Of a stretch of 34,031 nucleotides of DNA, positions 8,939 to 17,121 are shown piece after piece. Position 1 is the stretch's first letter. Every line of letters begins with the position of its first letter. A program made the translations under genes and the position numbers. This stretch comes from Ruminococcus sp. (lineage in GTDB: Bacteria; Bacillota; Clostridia; Oscillospirales; Ruminococcaceae). The notes beneath the pieces were generated by a model. It had not been told where the DNA came from and did not search any database. It was given only the letters and a program-made list of their open reading frames with translations. Location: NCBI GenBank assembly GCA_014799805.1, contig JAAVHJ010000048.1, positions 1 through 34,031 on the forward strand, given 5' to 3'.

Positions 8939-8967
8939 TTGCAATTTATATGAGAATCTGTTATAAT
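8939..8967 (+). promoter_or_regulatory. Promoter of pfk and the LRR genes
   Basis: TTGCAA (8939-8944), 17-base spacer, TATAAT (8962-8967). The ribosome site GGGAGGA follows before the GTG at 9012. It is divergent from the lipoprotein promoter, with about 70 bases between the two -35 boxes. Confidence 0.85.
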
Positions 8968-9011
8968 AGAATTACTTGCAAAAAATTTAAAAACACAAGG
9001 GAGGAATTTTT

Positions 9012-10235
9012 GTGAATATTGCAGTTGCCCAATCTGGAGGGCCTACCTGTGCAATTAATGCAAGTTTGGTAGGCGTTTTCAAGCAAGGATTATTAACAAA
9101 AGAAATTGATGCAATTTTTGGGTCTATTAATGGCATTGAGGGCATGATTCATGATAAATTATTAAATTTAAAAAGCGTGATTCGGACGAATGAAGATATG
9201 GAATTGTTACGCCAAACACCATCAACTATGTTAGGGTCATGTCGTTATAAATTGCCAAATTATGAAGAAAATCCTGATATTTATGAAAAAATTCTGCATA
9301 CGTTTGAAATTCATAGAATTGGTGTATTTATTTATATTGGTGGTAATGATTCCATGGATACGGTTGTTAAATTATCAGCTTATCTGAAACAAATTGGTTC
9401 TGATGTGAAAATTATTGGTGTGCCTAAAACAATTGATAATGATTTACCTATCACTGACCACACACCAGGTTTTGGTTCAGCGTCTAAATATGTTGCTACG
9501 ACAGTACAAGAAATTATTCGGGATAGCTGTGTATATAGTTTGCCGTCTGTCACGATAATTGAAATTATGGGAAGAAATAGCGGTTGGTTGACAGCGTCAA
9601 CTTGTATGTTACGTGCCAATGGAGAAGAAGCACCACATTTAATTTATTTACCAGAAACTAATTTTTCAGCAGAAAAATTTATTGAAGATGTAAAAAAAGA
9701 AATGGCTAAGCATAAAGCTGTCATTATTGCTGTTTCAGAGGGTGTGAATTTTGAAACTGAAAATTCAGGAATAGAGGATTTTCAATCAGGTGCAGTAGAT
9801 AATTTCGGACATAAATACTTGTCTGGTATTGGAAAATTTTTAGAGCGTTTCGTTGCAGATAGAATTGGCTGTAAAGTGCGTTCAATTGAATTAAATGTCA
9901 TGCAAAGATGTTCTTCGCATATTTGTTCTAAAACAGATATTGACGAAGCAGAACGTATTGGCAGACATGCACTGAAAACAGCTCTTAATGGCGAAACTGG
10001 AAAAATGATGTATTTTAAGCGTATAAGTGATATGCCCTATGCAGTCACAATTGAAATGACAGATGCTGTAAATGTTGCGAATTTAGAAAAGAAATTCCCC
10101 AAAGAATGGATTTCACCCGAACAAAATCAAGTAACAGATACGGCAATTAGTTATTTTTTGCCATTAATTCAGGGGAAAGTTGATATTTACAGAAAAAATG
10201 GCTTGCCTGTGCATTTTAAAAGACCGTTGCGGTGA
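9012..10235 (+). CDS. 6-phosphofructokinase, probably pyrophosphate-dependent
   Basis: Phosphorylates fructose 6-phosphate in glycolysis. The 407-residue protein starts AVAQSGGPT, has GGNDS at 110-114 and PKTIDND at 138-144 with the catalytic Asp142. Compared with ATP-using PfkA, the Gly of GGDGS is replaced by Asp113 and the Gly of PGTIDND by Lys139. These two substitutions are the known marks of PPi-dependent enzymes. The start is GTG behind an excellent GGGAGGA; no ATG fits. Its stop overlaps the weak ribosome site of the first LRR gene, whose ATG is 7 bases on, so the LRR genes are likely coupled to it. PPi specificity is an inference from residues. Confidence 0.93.
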   Translation: MNIAVAQSGGPTCAINASLVGVFKQGLLTKEIDAIFGSINGIEGMIHDKLLNLKSVIRTNEDMELLRQTPSTMLGSCRYKLPNYEENPDIYEKILHTFEIHRIGVFIYIGGNDSMDTVVKLSAYLKQIGSDVKIIGVPKTIDNDLPITDHTPGFGSASKYVATTVQEIIRDSCVYSLPSVTIIEIMGRNSGWLTASTCMLRANGEEAPHLIYLPETNFSAEKFIEDVKKEMAKHKAVIIAVSEGVNFETENSGIEDFQSGAVDNFGHKYLSGIGKFLERFVADRIGCKVRSIELNVMQRCSSHICSKTDIDEAERIGRHALKTALNGETGKMMYFKRISDMPYAVTIEMTDAVNVANLEKKFPKEWISPEQNQVTDTAISYFLPLIQGKVDIYRKNGLPVHFKRPLR

Positions 10236-10242
10236 TAATATT

Positions 10243-11196
10243 ATGAGTTTAAAAGAAAAAATTCTTGCACAGTTGGGAATTTTTAAGAAAACAACAGACG
10301 GATTGCAATATTATAGGCAAGATAATGAGGTTTATATTGTGGGATATAAAGGCTCAAAAAAGCAAGTGTTTCATGAAATACCAGCCTATATAGAAGATTG
10401 TCCTGTTGTGTCACTTAAAAATTTGCAGAAAATGCCTCTTGTAGGTGAAATTAGGATTCCTGATACTATCCGTGAAATTGGTGACATGTGTTTTGAATTC
10501 CAAAAAAAAGTGACTAAATTTGTGATTCCAAATAGTGTAGAATCTATTGGAGAACATGCATTTGAATTTTGTGATATTCTGGAAGAAATCGTATTTCCTG
10601 ATCATTTAAAATTATTACCTATAGGAATATGTTCAGAAAATCCAAAATTGAAAAAAATTCACTTGCCTGAAAGTTTACAGGAAATTTCAGATTGTTTTGC
10701 TGGAGATTGTAGCTCTCTGGAAGAAATTATTATCCCTGAATCTGTGAAAATCATTCGTGAATTAGCATTTAATGATTGCAAAAATTTAAAAAATATTTAT
10801 TTACCAGAAAATTTAGAAGAAATTTCAGATTATTTTTTGAGTGGTTGTGATTCTTTGGAAGAAATGATAATTCCTGAACATGTTAAAATCATTGGAAAAT
10901 CTGCATTTGGTTTCTGTAAAAATTTAAAAACTGTGAAGTTGCCAGAAATTTTAGAAGAAATTCCAGATGATTTTATGAACGGTTGTGATTCTCTGGAAGA
11001 AATCATAATTCCCGAACATGTTAAAATGATTGGAAAATCCGCATTTTGTTTATGTAAAAATTTAACAAGTGTGAAATTACCTGAAAATTTGGAATTAATT
11101 AAAAAACATGCTTTTGCGGATTGTCCAAAATTAAAGACAGAAAATATTAATATTCCCGTCAACTGCGAAGTTAAGACAAAAGCATTTGATAATTAA
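10243..11196 (+). CDS. Leucine-rich-repeat protein, BspA/LRR_5 type, copy 1 (expanded)
   Basis: A 317-residue protein of BspA-like leucine-rich repeats built from 23-residue units of the form LEEIIIPxxVKxIGxxAFxxC. It lacks a signal peptide and membrane segments, so it is probably cytoplasmic, unlike the classic secreted BspA proteins. The first 90 residues form a distinct conserved head shared with the next gene. The ATG at 10243 matches the start of that paralogue; an earlier in-frame start at 10180 would overlap the phosphofructokinase gene by 56 bases. Residues 159-296 are three 46-residue units in tandem; the paralogue has only one. The role is unknown; such repeats usually bind other proteins. 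Confidence 0.85.
   Translation: MSLKEKILAQLGIFKKTTDGLQYYRQDNEVYIVGYKGSKKQVFHEIPAYIEDCPVVSLKNLQKMPLVGEIRIPDTIREIGDMCFEFQKKVTKFVIPNSVESIGEHAFEFCDILEEIVFPDHLKLLPIGICSENPKLKKIHLPESLQEISDCFAGDCSSLEEIIIPESVKIIRELAFNDCKNLKNIYLPENLEEISDYFLSGCDSLEEMIIPEHVKIIGKSAFGFCKNLKTVKLPEILEEIPDDFMNGCDSLEEIIIPEHVKMIGKSAFCLCKNLTSVKLPENLELIKKHAFADCPKLKTENINIPVNCEVKTKAFDN
10717..11130 (+). repeat. Three tandem 138-bp LRR coding units
   Basis: Units start at 10717, 10855 and 10993, each beginning with the codons for LEE(I/M)IIPE and each 138 bases (46 codons) long. The first two end with the same GCDS-type residues; the third diverges at its end into the C-terminal cap. The paralogue at 11218 has one such unit. After allowing for a 4-residue insertion in that protein, the length difference is exactly 92 residues, or two units. 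Confidence 0.85.
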
Positions 11197-11217
11197 ATTA
11201 ATACTTGAGGTAATGCT

Positions 11218-11907
11218 ATGAGTTTTAAAGAAAAAATATTAGCACAGTTGGGAATTTTTAAGAAAACGCCAGAGGGCTTGCAATATTATATGCAAGATAA
11301 TGAAGTATATATTGTGGGATATAAAGACTCGAAAAAACAAGTATTTCATGAAATACCAGCCTATATAGAAGATTGTCCTGTTGTGTCGATTAGAAATTTG
11401 CAGGGAAATTTGCAGGAAATGCCCCTTGTAGGAGAAATTAGAATTCCTGATACTGTCCGTGAAATTTATGACCTGTGTTTTGCATTTCAAAAACAAGTGA
11501 CAAAATTTTTGATTCCAGATAGTGTGGAATCGATTGGAGAACAAGCATTTGAATTTTGTGATATTCTGGAAGAAATTATATTTCCTGATAATTTGAAATT
11601 ATTGCTTCTAGGTGTATGTTCAGAAAATCCAAAATTAAAAACCATTCACTTGCCTGAAAGTTTAGAAGAAATTCCAGACTGTTTTGCTGGAGGGTGTAGC
11701 TCTCTGGAAAAAATAATTATCCCTGAATCTGTGAAAATCATTGGTGAATTAGCATTTTATGACTGCGAAAATTTAAAAACTGTTAAATTACCAGAAAATT
11801 TAAAATTAGTTAAGAAATATGCTTTTGCGACTTGTCCAGAATTAAAACCAGAAAATATTATCATTCCAGCAGGTTGTGAAGTTCACCCCGAAGCATTTGA
11901 TAATTGA
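11218..11907 (+). CDS. Leucine-rich-repeat protein, BspA/LRR_5 type, copy 2
   Basis: A close paralogue of the preceding gene, 229 residues. The head (MSFKEKILAQLGIFKKT onward) is nearly identical, apart from a 4-residue duplication giving NLQGNLQEMP. The repeat region carries one 46-residue unit instead of three and ends in the same cap with PEAFDN. The ATG follows TTGAGGT. It starts 21 bases after copy 1, and its stop merges with the ribosome site of copy 3. There is no signal peptide. The similarity of both DNA and protein points to a recent local duplication. Function unknown. Confidence 0.85.
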   Translation: MSFKEKILAQLGIFKKTPEGLQYYMQDNEVYIVGYKDSKKQVFHEIPAYIEDCPVVSIRNLQGNLQEMPLVGEIRIPDTVREIYDLCFAFQKQVTKFLIPDSVESIGEQAFEFCDILEEIIFPDNLKLLLLGVCSENPKLKTIHLPESLEEIPDCFAGGCSSLEKIIIPESVKIIGELAFYDCENLKTVKLPENLKLVKKYAFATCPELKPENIIIPAGCEVHPEAFDN

Positions 11908-11916
11908 GGAAATGAT

Positions 11917-12591
11917 ATGATTAGTTTGAAAAAATTTAAAAAGAATTTTTATAATTATCGTAAAAATTCTAAAATTACACCTGATGGTTTTCAGTATGTG
12001 ATTGAAAATCAGGAAGTATTTATCAGAGGTTTTAAAAAAGGCAATCCTGTTGAAATTCCAGCCTATATTGAAAATTGTCCTGTTGTTTATCTTGCAGGAT
12101 TGCATAATTTACCGTTATCTGGAGAAGTGAAAATTCCTGATACAGTAAGAGAATTAGAATGGGCTGTTTTTAATGTACAAGCTTATGCGACAAAATTTAT
12201 TTTGCCGGAGAATATCAAACAAATTGACGAACATGCTTTTGCTTGGTGCAAGGCATTAGAAGAAATTGTCTTTCCAGATTCTGTGATAAATTTAGGCTTA
12301 GGCACTGTCATGAGCTGCAAAAAATTAAAAACAATTCAATTGCCAAAAAATTTAGAATTGATACCAGATTATTTTGCAAGTGGCTGTACAGCTCTTGAAA
12401 AAATTGAAATTCCCGAACATGTGACTAGTATTGGCGAAATGGCTTTTAATGAGTGTGCTAATTTAACAAGTATTGTTTTACCTGAAAATTTAAAATTAAT
12501 TAAAAAATATGCATTTGCAGGTTGTTCTAAATTAAAATATCCTGTGATACCTGAACATTGTGAAGTGCATCCGAAAGCATTTCATGCATAG
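11917..12591 (+). CDS. Leucine-rich-repeat protein, BspA/LRR_5 type, copy 3 (diverged)
   Basis: The third and most diverged paralogue, 224 residues, with the same plan: a basic head, the conserved segment IPAYIENCPVV, IPDTVRELE, then repeats and the cap CEVHPKAFHA. The basic start (KKFKKNFYNYRKNSK) differs from the heads of copies 1 and 2. TGAGGA lies just before the ATG and overlaps the stop of copy 2 (9-base gap), so translation is probably coupled. It has no signal peptide or membrane helix. It is the last gene of the unit and is followed by a terminator. Function unknown. Confidence 0.83.
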   Translation: MISLKKFKKNFYNYRKNSKITPDGFQYVIENQEVFIRGFKKGNPVEIPAYIENCPVVYLAGLHNLPLSGEVKIPDTVRELEWAVFNVQAYATKFILPENIKQIDEHAFAWCKALEEIVFPDSVINLGLGTVMSCKKLKTIQLPKNLELIPDYFASGCTALEKIEIPEHVTSIGEMAFNECANLTSIVLPENLKLIKKYAFAGCSKLKYPVIPEHCEVHPKAFHA

Positions 12592-12594
12592 ATG

Positions 12595-12633
12595 AAATCC
12601 CCTAGTTTGTGAAAATAGCTAGGGATTTTATTT
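12595..12633 (+). terminator. Intrinsic terminator of pfk-LRR unit
   Basis: AAATCCCCTAG pairs with CTAGGGATTT and is followed by TTATTTC. It lies immediately after the stop of LRR copy 3. Confidence 0.85.
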
Positions 12634-12739
12634 CACATGTGGAAAAAATTATTTTTTTTACCAAAAATAAAATTTTTGTCCAATATTTTTGGATTTCTGT
12701 TGTTATAGAAATAGAAACCTACTTGCAAGGAGGAACGGA

Positions 12740-13297
12740 ATGGAGAACGGTATTCAAAGTTACGTCCGTTTTCTGAAAGGTGAACAATCAGAACTTAGAG
12801 TGATTATTCAATTATACTGGGATAGTATGCTATTATTTACCAATGGCTATGTTCATAATTTATCAGATGCAGAAGATATTGCACAAGAGGCATTTATTAA
12901 ATTATCAATTAAGCGTCCGAAATTAGTACATGAAAATCAACTCAAAGCGTATCTGTTTAAAATATGCCGTAATATGGCAATTAATTATTTAAAAAAGCAA
13001 AAACGGCATATCGGAATGTCACAAGAATTAACGGAAAATATAGAAGATGAATTGCAAGAAGTAGAATCCCGCATGGAGCTGAAAGATTCTAAACGGCAAT
13101 TACATCATGCAATGCAAAAATTAAAAACAGAATATCGGGAAATTTTATATTTAAGATATTTTGAACAGCTTACTATGCAGGAATGTGCAAAAATCATGAA
13201 ATGTTCAGAGAAACAAGCAACTGCAATTAGTTATCAGGCTCGGCAACAGCTCCGCAAAATTTTAGAAAAGGAGGGGTTTTCCATTGAAAACATATGA
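12740..13297 (+). CDS. RNA polymerase sigma factor, ECF/sigma-70 family
   Basis: A 185-residue alternative sigma factor. Region 2 contains DAEDIAQEAFIKL and the melting segment KAYLFKICRNMAINYLKK; region 4 (about 125-175) contains LKTEYREILYLRYFEQLTMQE and a helix-turn-helix with ISYQARQQLRKIL. There is no region 3, which fits the ECF group. The ATG at 12740 follows AAGGAGGA; the frame stays open upstream to 12689 but without a ribosome site. Its stop lies inside the next gene, which encodes a single-pass membrane protein, the usual arrangement of sigma and anti-sigma pairs. The secreted pectate lyase downstream is a plausible target, but I could not identify a common promoter sequence. Confidence 0.92.
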   Translation: MENGIQSYVRFLKGEQSELRVIIQLYWDSMLLFTNGYVHNLSDAEDIAQEAFIKLSIKRPKLVHENQLKAYLFKICRNMAINYLKKQKRHIGMSQELTENIEDELQEVESRMELKDSKRQLHHAMQKLKTEYREILYLRYFEQLTMQECAKIMKCSEKQATAISYQARQQLRKILEKEGFSIENI

Positions 13298-14279
13298 TGA
13301 AGTATTTGAAAATGTAATAAATGCCAGAAATGCACATCGCCGTAAAGTCAAAAGAATTCAGAATGCTGTTTCTGTGTCTATGATTTGTGCCGTTTGTATT
13401 GTAGGCTCTTCTATGTATTTGAAACTTGAAGAACCTGAGATTGTCCCTCCTCAAAGAGAAACAACAACAATGACGACAACAGCGGTCATTCATGAAACAA
13501 TAGAAACCTCTAATTCTAATACAGATATGTTCAGTGAAGAACCGACAGAATTTATTTATACAAGTAATAATTTAAATACGATTCCTCAAGAGATAAGCTC
13601 CAGTATTTCTGATTCTGAAATAAATCACACAGAAAACATAAACAGCACTTTACATTCGCAAGAAAGCATATCTACTGCAAATACAGCAGAAAATATCATT
13701 ACTTATCCAGAAGAAATCACAAATACTGTAATTAGTTCTGAAGATATTACTAGCAGTACGTATTCTACAACCAAAAAGCCAGTCACTACGCATACAGAAA
13801 CAAATACAATTACTTCTATAACAAATCCAACTACTACAACAAAACCTCCAGAACTAACAACCCCTCCAATAAATCCAGAACCACCAGAAACTCCAGAACC
13901 ATCATACCCAGCCACATCAGAGACAGAACCAGATCTAACAGACCCCATAGTAACAACAGGAATAACAGCTCCAACAGAAACATTATTGTGGACAACTGCT
14001 ACTTTAAACACAGCAACAGCACAAACAACAGCTTTAGAGTGGACAACAGCTTTAGGTGAAACAACAACTACAGAAACAACCACCACAGAAACAACAACTA
14101 CTACTACTACTACAATAGTAGATATTTTTGATTTTGATGAAAATATTATAATAACAGATAATTTAGAAATACCCTTAGAGGCTATGAATCATATCACTGT
14201 GATTGAAATAGATATTTATATTGATACAAATCTTTCTGACAGACAAACAGTTACAGAAGTGATTTGTGATATTTCATAA
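13284..14279 (+). CDS. Single-pass membrane protein with Thr-rich external region, probable anti-sigma partner
   Basis: Of 331 residues, the first 24 are basic and cytoplasmic, residues 27-46 form one membrane helix, and about 230 residues outside are Thr/Ser/Pro/Glu-rich and look like a cell-wall-spanning linker, ending in a run of Thr. A more ordered tail of about 50 residues (from VDIFDFDENI) closes it. It starts with TTG at 13284 behind AAGGAGGGG and overlaps the sigma gene by 14 bases. No zinc-binding anti-sigma motif is visible, so the anti-sigma role rests on position, coupling and topology. By analogy with SigI/RsgI pairs in cellulosome producers, the outer part could sense the wall or polysaccharide, but no carbohydrate-binding domain is recognisable. 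Confidence 0.7.
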   Translation: MKTYDEVFENVINARNAHRRKVKRIQNAVSVSMICAVCIVGSSMYLKLEEPEIVPPQRETTTMTTTAVIHETIETSNSNTDMFSEEPTEFIYTSNNLNTIPQEISSSISDSEINHTENINSTLHSQESISTANTAENIITYPEEITNTVISSEDITSSTYSTTKKPVTTHTETNTITSITNPTTTTKPPELTTPPINPEPPETPEPSYPATSETEPDLTDPIVTTGITAPTETLLWTTATLNTATAQTTALEWTTALGETTTTETTTTETTTTTTTTIVDIFDFDENIIITDNLEIPLEAMNHITVIEIDIYIDTNLSDRQTVTEVICDIS

Positions 14280-14320
14280 TTTTTATAAAAAAATTTTAAA
14301 AATTTTATAAAATATAACAT

Positions 14321-14349
14321 TTGCTTTTTTTGCATACTTATGCTAAAAT
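14321..14349 (+). promoter_or_regulatory. Promoter of the pectate lyase gene
   Basis: TTGCTT (14321-14326), 17-base spacer, TAAAAT (14344-14349) with TGC just upstream as an extended -10. It looks like a housekeeping-type promoter, so the gene need not depend on the adjacent ECF sigma factor. A GTGAGGTG ribosome site precedes the ATG at 14413. Confidence 0.65.
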
Positions 14350-14412
14350 AATATTTAGAACATAAATTGTTCATGATATTTTAATTTCTATTTTTTAGAG
14401 TGAGGTGTATGT

Positions 14413-17043
14413 ATGATAATCAAAAAATGGAAACATTGTCTTGCAACAGTAACAGCATGTGCAACACTTTTCGCAGGTGTCCCTTTTGCGAATCAAACAG
14501 CAAAGGCTGATGATGCAGTGCTTGCATTTCCTGGTGCTGTTGGAGCAGGAAAATATGCTACTGGTGGTCGTGGTGGGGAAATTTATCATGTTACAAACCT
14601 AAATGACAGCGGTGAAGGTTCATTTCGTGATGCAGTAAGCAAATCGAATCGTATTGTTGTATTTGATGTCAGCGGTACAATTGAATTAGCAAGTAATATT
14701 GTTTGTCAAAGTAATATTACGATTGCTGGACAAACTGCCCCTGGCGGTTCAGGCATTACGCTGAAAAATTATAAATTTGGCATGGGTGGGAATAATATTA
14801 TTGTCAGATTTATTAGCTCCCGCCCTGGACCTTATAAAGCAACTAGTTCAGGAAATGACGCCTGGGGCGGTAGTGGCGGCAGCAATTCTATTATAGACCA
14901 TTGTTCTTTGGGGTGGAGCTCTGACGAACAATGGGGATTATATTCTAAAAATGATAATTACACTTGTCAATATTCTGTGATAGGTCCTGCGAATAGTTGG
15001 GGCGGTCATGATAAAGGCATTCACGGCTTTGGTATTATGTTCGGACGGTCTAATTTTAGTTTTGACCATAATTTAATTATTCATAACGTTTCCCGTAATT
15101 TCCGTGGGAAAGTCACTGACAAAAATGCCGCTGATTTTACAAATAATATTATTTATGACTGGGGTTATCAAACCACTTATGGCACAATTGGACATGTGAA
15201 TTATGTAAATAATACGCTGAAAGCTGGTAATTCTACCGTCAGTGGTTTCCATTATGCACAAGTTTCTGATTCAGAAAATTTCATGCTATATCTATCTGGT
15301 AATAGAATTTTAAATCAAGATAATTCTGTCAGAAATGATGAAAATTCTAACTGGTCTGCGTTAAGTTATTCTGGCAATAAATCAGAAGATACTACCAAAT
15401 CAGAAGAACATTTTAAAATTACTGCAAATAATGCAGATGTTTCTACTGTTTTAACAGCAGAAAGTGCAGAAGATTCTTATTATCATGTGATTTCATTTGC
15501 AGGCAATGGTATTGCACCTGATTTAAGAACAGCAATTGATAAACAATGTGCAGATGAAACCTTAAACGGCACAGGCTCTTGCAGTGGTACAGCAGAATAT
15601 AATGCCTCTGTGACTGACCTTGATAAATATAGTATTCAATGCGGTGTTAGTTATACTTATCCAGAGGCTGTTTTAGAAAAAGAAATTATTGACAGTGACA
15701 ATGACGGTATGCCAGACGAATGGGAAGAATTGCGTGGCTTGAATCCTAATGATGCAAGTGATGCAAATGGTGATTATTGCGGTTTAGGTTATACGAATAT
15801 TGAATATTATATCAATGATTTGACAGTGAATGCTTTTCCAGAGGGTACTGTTACCCTTTCTCCAGAAAAAGCAACTTTAACAGCAACTTCCGCATTTACA
15901 CAAATAGAAGCAGAAGATTTCACAAGTCAATCAGGTATTCGTACGGAAGATACGTCTGATACATCGGGCAATCAAAATATTGGTTTTATTGAAAATGGCG
16001 ATTATGTCATGTATAAGCGACTTGATTTTGAAGATGGTGCAAAAGCAGTTACCATGCGTATTTCAGGTAATACAACAGGCATAGAATTATATTTAGATAG
16101 TTTAGAGAATTCACCAGTCGCTAATATTGCTTTTGAGGGTACTGGCGGTTTTAGTCAATGGCAAGACAGGACATTTAATATACCTGAAATTACTGGTACA
16201 CATGATTTATATATCAAATTTACTGGCGGAGAGGGCTATTTAGTGAATCTTAACTGGTTTTATTTTCAAAAAGATATGATTGCTTTAAATGGCAGACTTG
16301 CAAAAGATTTACTAATTTATGATGATGAAAATGCTTCTGATTGGAAATTTGCAGATAATCTTGCTGTAAATTCTCTGATATTTGGCGACCGTGATTTTAC
16401 TTTTACAAGCGTTCCTGATTCGCTTCTGAATGCAGAACAAATTCTAACTGCTTGTGATTCTAAAAATGATACTAAAACTAAATTAACAAGCTTTGTTGCA
16501 ACAGAAAATATTACAGTTTCTATTGCATTAGATGACAGAATTGAAACTCTTCCAGAATGGCTTTCTGATTGGACAAAAACAGAATTAACTGCAACTAGTT
16601 CTAATGATGTGAATTTTACGATTTATCAAAAAGATTTTTCTGCAAATGATACAATCACATTAGGTACAACGGAACAGTCCGCTTATTGTGTGAATTATGC
16701 AGTATTTTTACAGGAAACATCTACAGAACCTTCAACAACAGAGCCTTCGACAACAGAACCTCCAATAATAGAGCCTTCAACAACAGAACCTCAAACAACA
16801 GAAGATACTAGCGAAGAAGAATCAAATAATATTCTTTGGGGGGATGCTAATTTAGATGGTAATGTTGATATTCTTGATATTATTACGATAAATAAAACAA
16901 TTCTTAGTCAAAGAGTTTTAGAATCACAAGGATTTCTTAATGCTGATGTTAACCAAGATAAACAAATTACCCCTACAGATTCTTTAAATATTATGAAATT
17001 AATTGTTTGTTTATTAACAAAAGATGATTTCCCGATTCAGTAA
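14413..17043 (+). CDS. Secreted modular pectate lyase: PL1, CBM6-like, unknown module, dockerin
   Basis: An extracellular pectin-degrading enzyme of 876 residues. Order: signal peptide (1-32, cleavage after AKA); polysaccharide lyase family 1 beta-helix (about 35-425) with DHCSLGWSSDEQW (162-174) and the Arg-containing VSRNFRGK near 226-233, likely the catalytic region; a calcium-type DSDNDGMPDEWEE loop (428-440); a CBM6-like domain (about 495-620, IEAEDF start); an unrecognised module (622-768); a TEPSTTEP linker (769-805); and a type I dockerin (808-868) with two duplicated calcium segments, DANLDGNVDILD and DVNQDKQITPTD. The dockerin means it docks onto a scaffoldin cohesin. It has its own promoter and terminator. 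PL1 and dockerin are secure; exact substrate (pectate or pectin) is not. Confidence 0.93.
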   Translation: MIIKKWKHCLATVTACATLFAGVPFANQTAKADDAVLAFPGAVGAGKYATGGRGGEIYHVTNLNDSGEGSFRDAVSKSNRIVVFDVSGTIELASNIVCQSNITIAGQTAPGGSGITLKNYKFGMGGNNIIVRFISSRPGPYKATSSGNDAWGGSGGSNSIIDHCSLGWSSDEQWGLYSKNDNYTCQYSVIGPANSWGGHDKGIHGFGIMFGRSNFSFDHNLIIHNVSRNFRGKVTDKNAADFTNNIIYDWGYQTTYGTIGHVNYVNNTLKAGNSTVSGFHYAQVSDSENFMLYLSGNRILNQDNSVRNDENSNWSALSYSGNKSEDTTKSEEHFKITANNADVSTVLTAESAEDSYYHVISFAGNGIAPDLRTAIDKQCADETLNGTGSCSGTAEYNASVTDLDKYSIQCGVSYTYPEAVLEKEIIDSDNDGMPDEWEELRGLNPNDASDANGDYCGLGYTNIEYYINDLTVNAFPEGTVTLSPEKATLTATSAFTQIEAEDFTSQSGIRTEDTSDTSGNQNIGFIENGDYVMYKRLDFEDGAKAVTMRISGNTTGIELYLDSLENSPVANIAFEGTGGFSQWQDRTFNIPEITGTHDLYIKFTGGEGYLVNLNWFYFQKDMIALNGRLAKDLLIYDDENASDWKFADNLAVNSLIFGDRDFTFTSVPDSLLNAEQILTACDSKNDTKTKLTSFVATENITVSIALDDRIETLPEWLSDWTKTELTATSSNDVNFTIYQKDFSANDTITLGTTEQSAYCVNYAVFLQETSTEPSTTEPSTTEPPIIEPSTTEPQTTEDTSEEESNNILWGDANLDGNVDILDIITINKTILSQRVLESQGFLNADVNQDKQITPTDSLNIMKLIVCLLTKDDFPIQ

Positions 17044-17061
17044 TATTTAAATTATTTTAAT

Positions 17062-17096
17062 AAAGCAGGTCAGTGGAAAAGCTGTCCTGCTTTTGC
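17062..17096 (+). terminator. Intrinsic terminator of the pectate lyase gene
   Basis: AAAGCAGGTCAG pairs with CTGTCCTGCTTT with one T-T mismatch, followed by TTTTGC. It lies about 20 bases after the stop. Confidence 0.85.
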
Positions 17097-17121
17097 TAAA
17101 AATAAGAAAGTGTGAAAAAAT

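Noticed and set aside
10243-12591. Secreted BspA-type surface adhesins
   Set aside because: None of the three proteins has a signal peptide, anchor or membrane helix in the chosen or alternative starts.
13703-14086. Open frame opposite the Thr-rich region (127 codons, Val-rich)
   Set aside because: It is the complement of the low-complexity Thr codons; no ribosome site, and the plus-strand gene is well supported.
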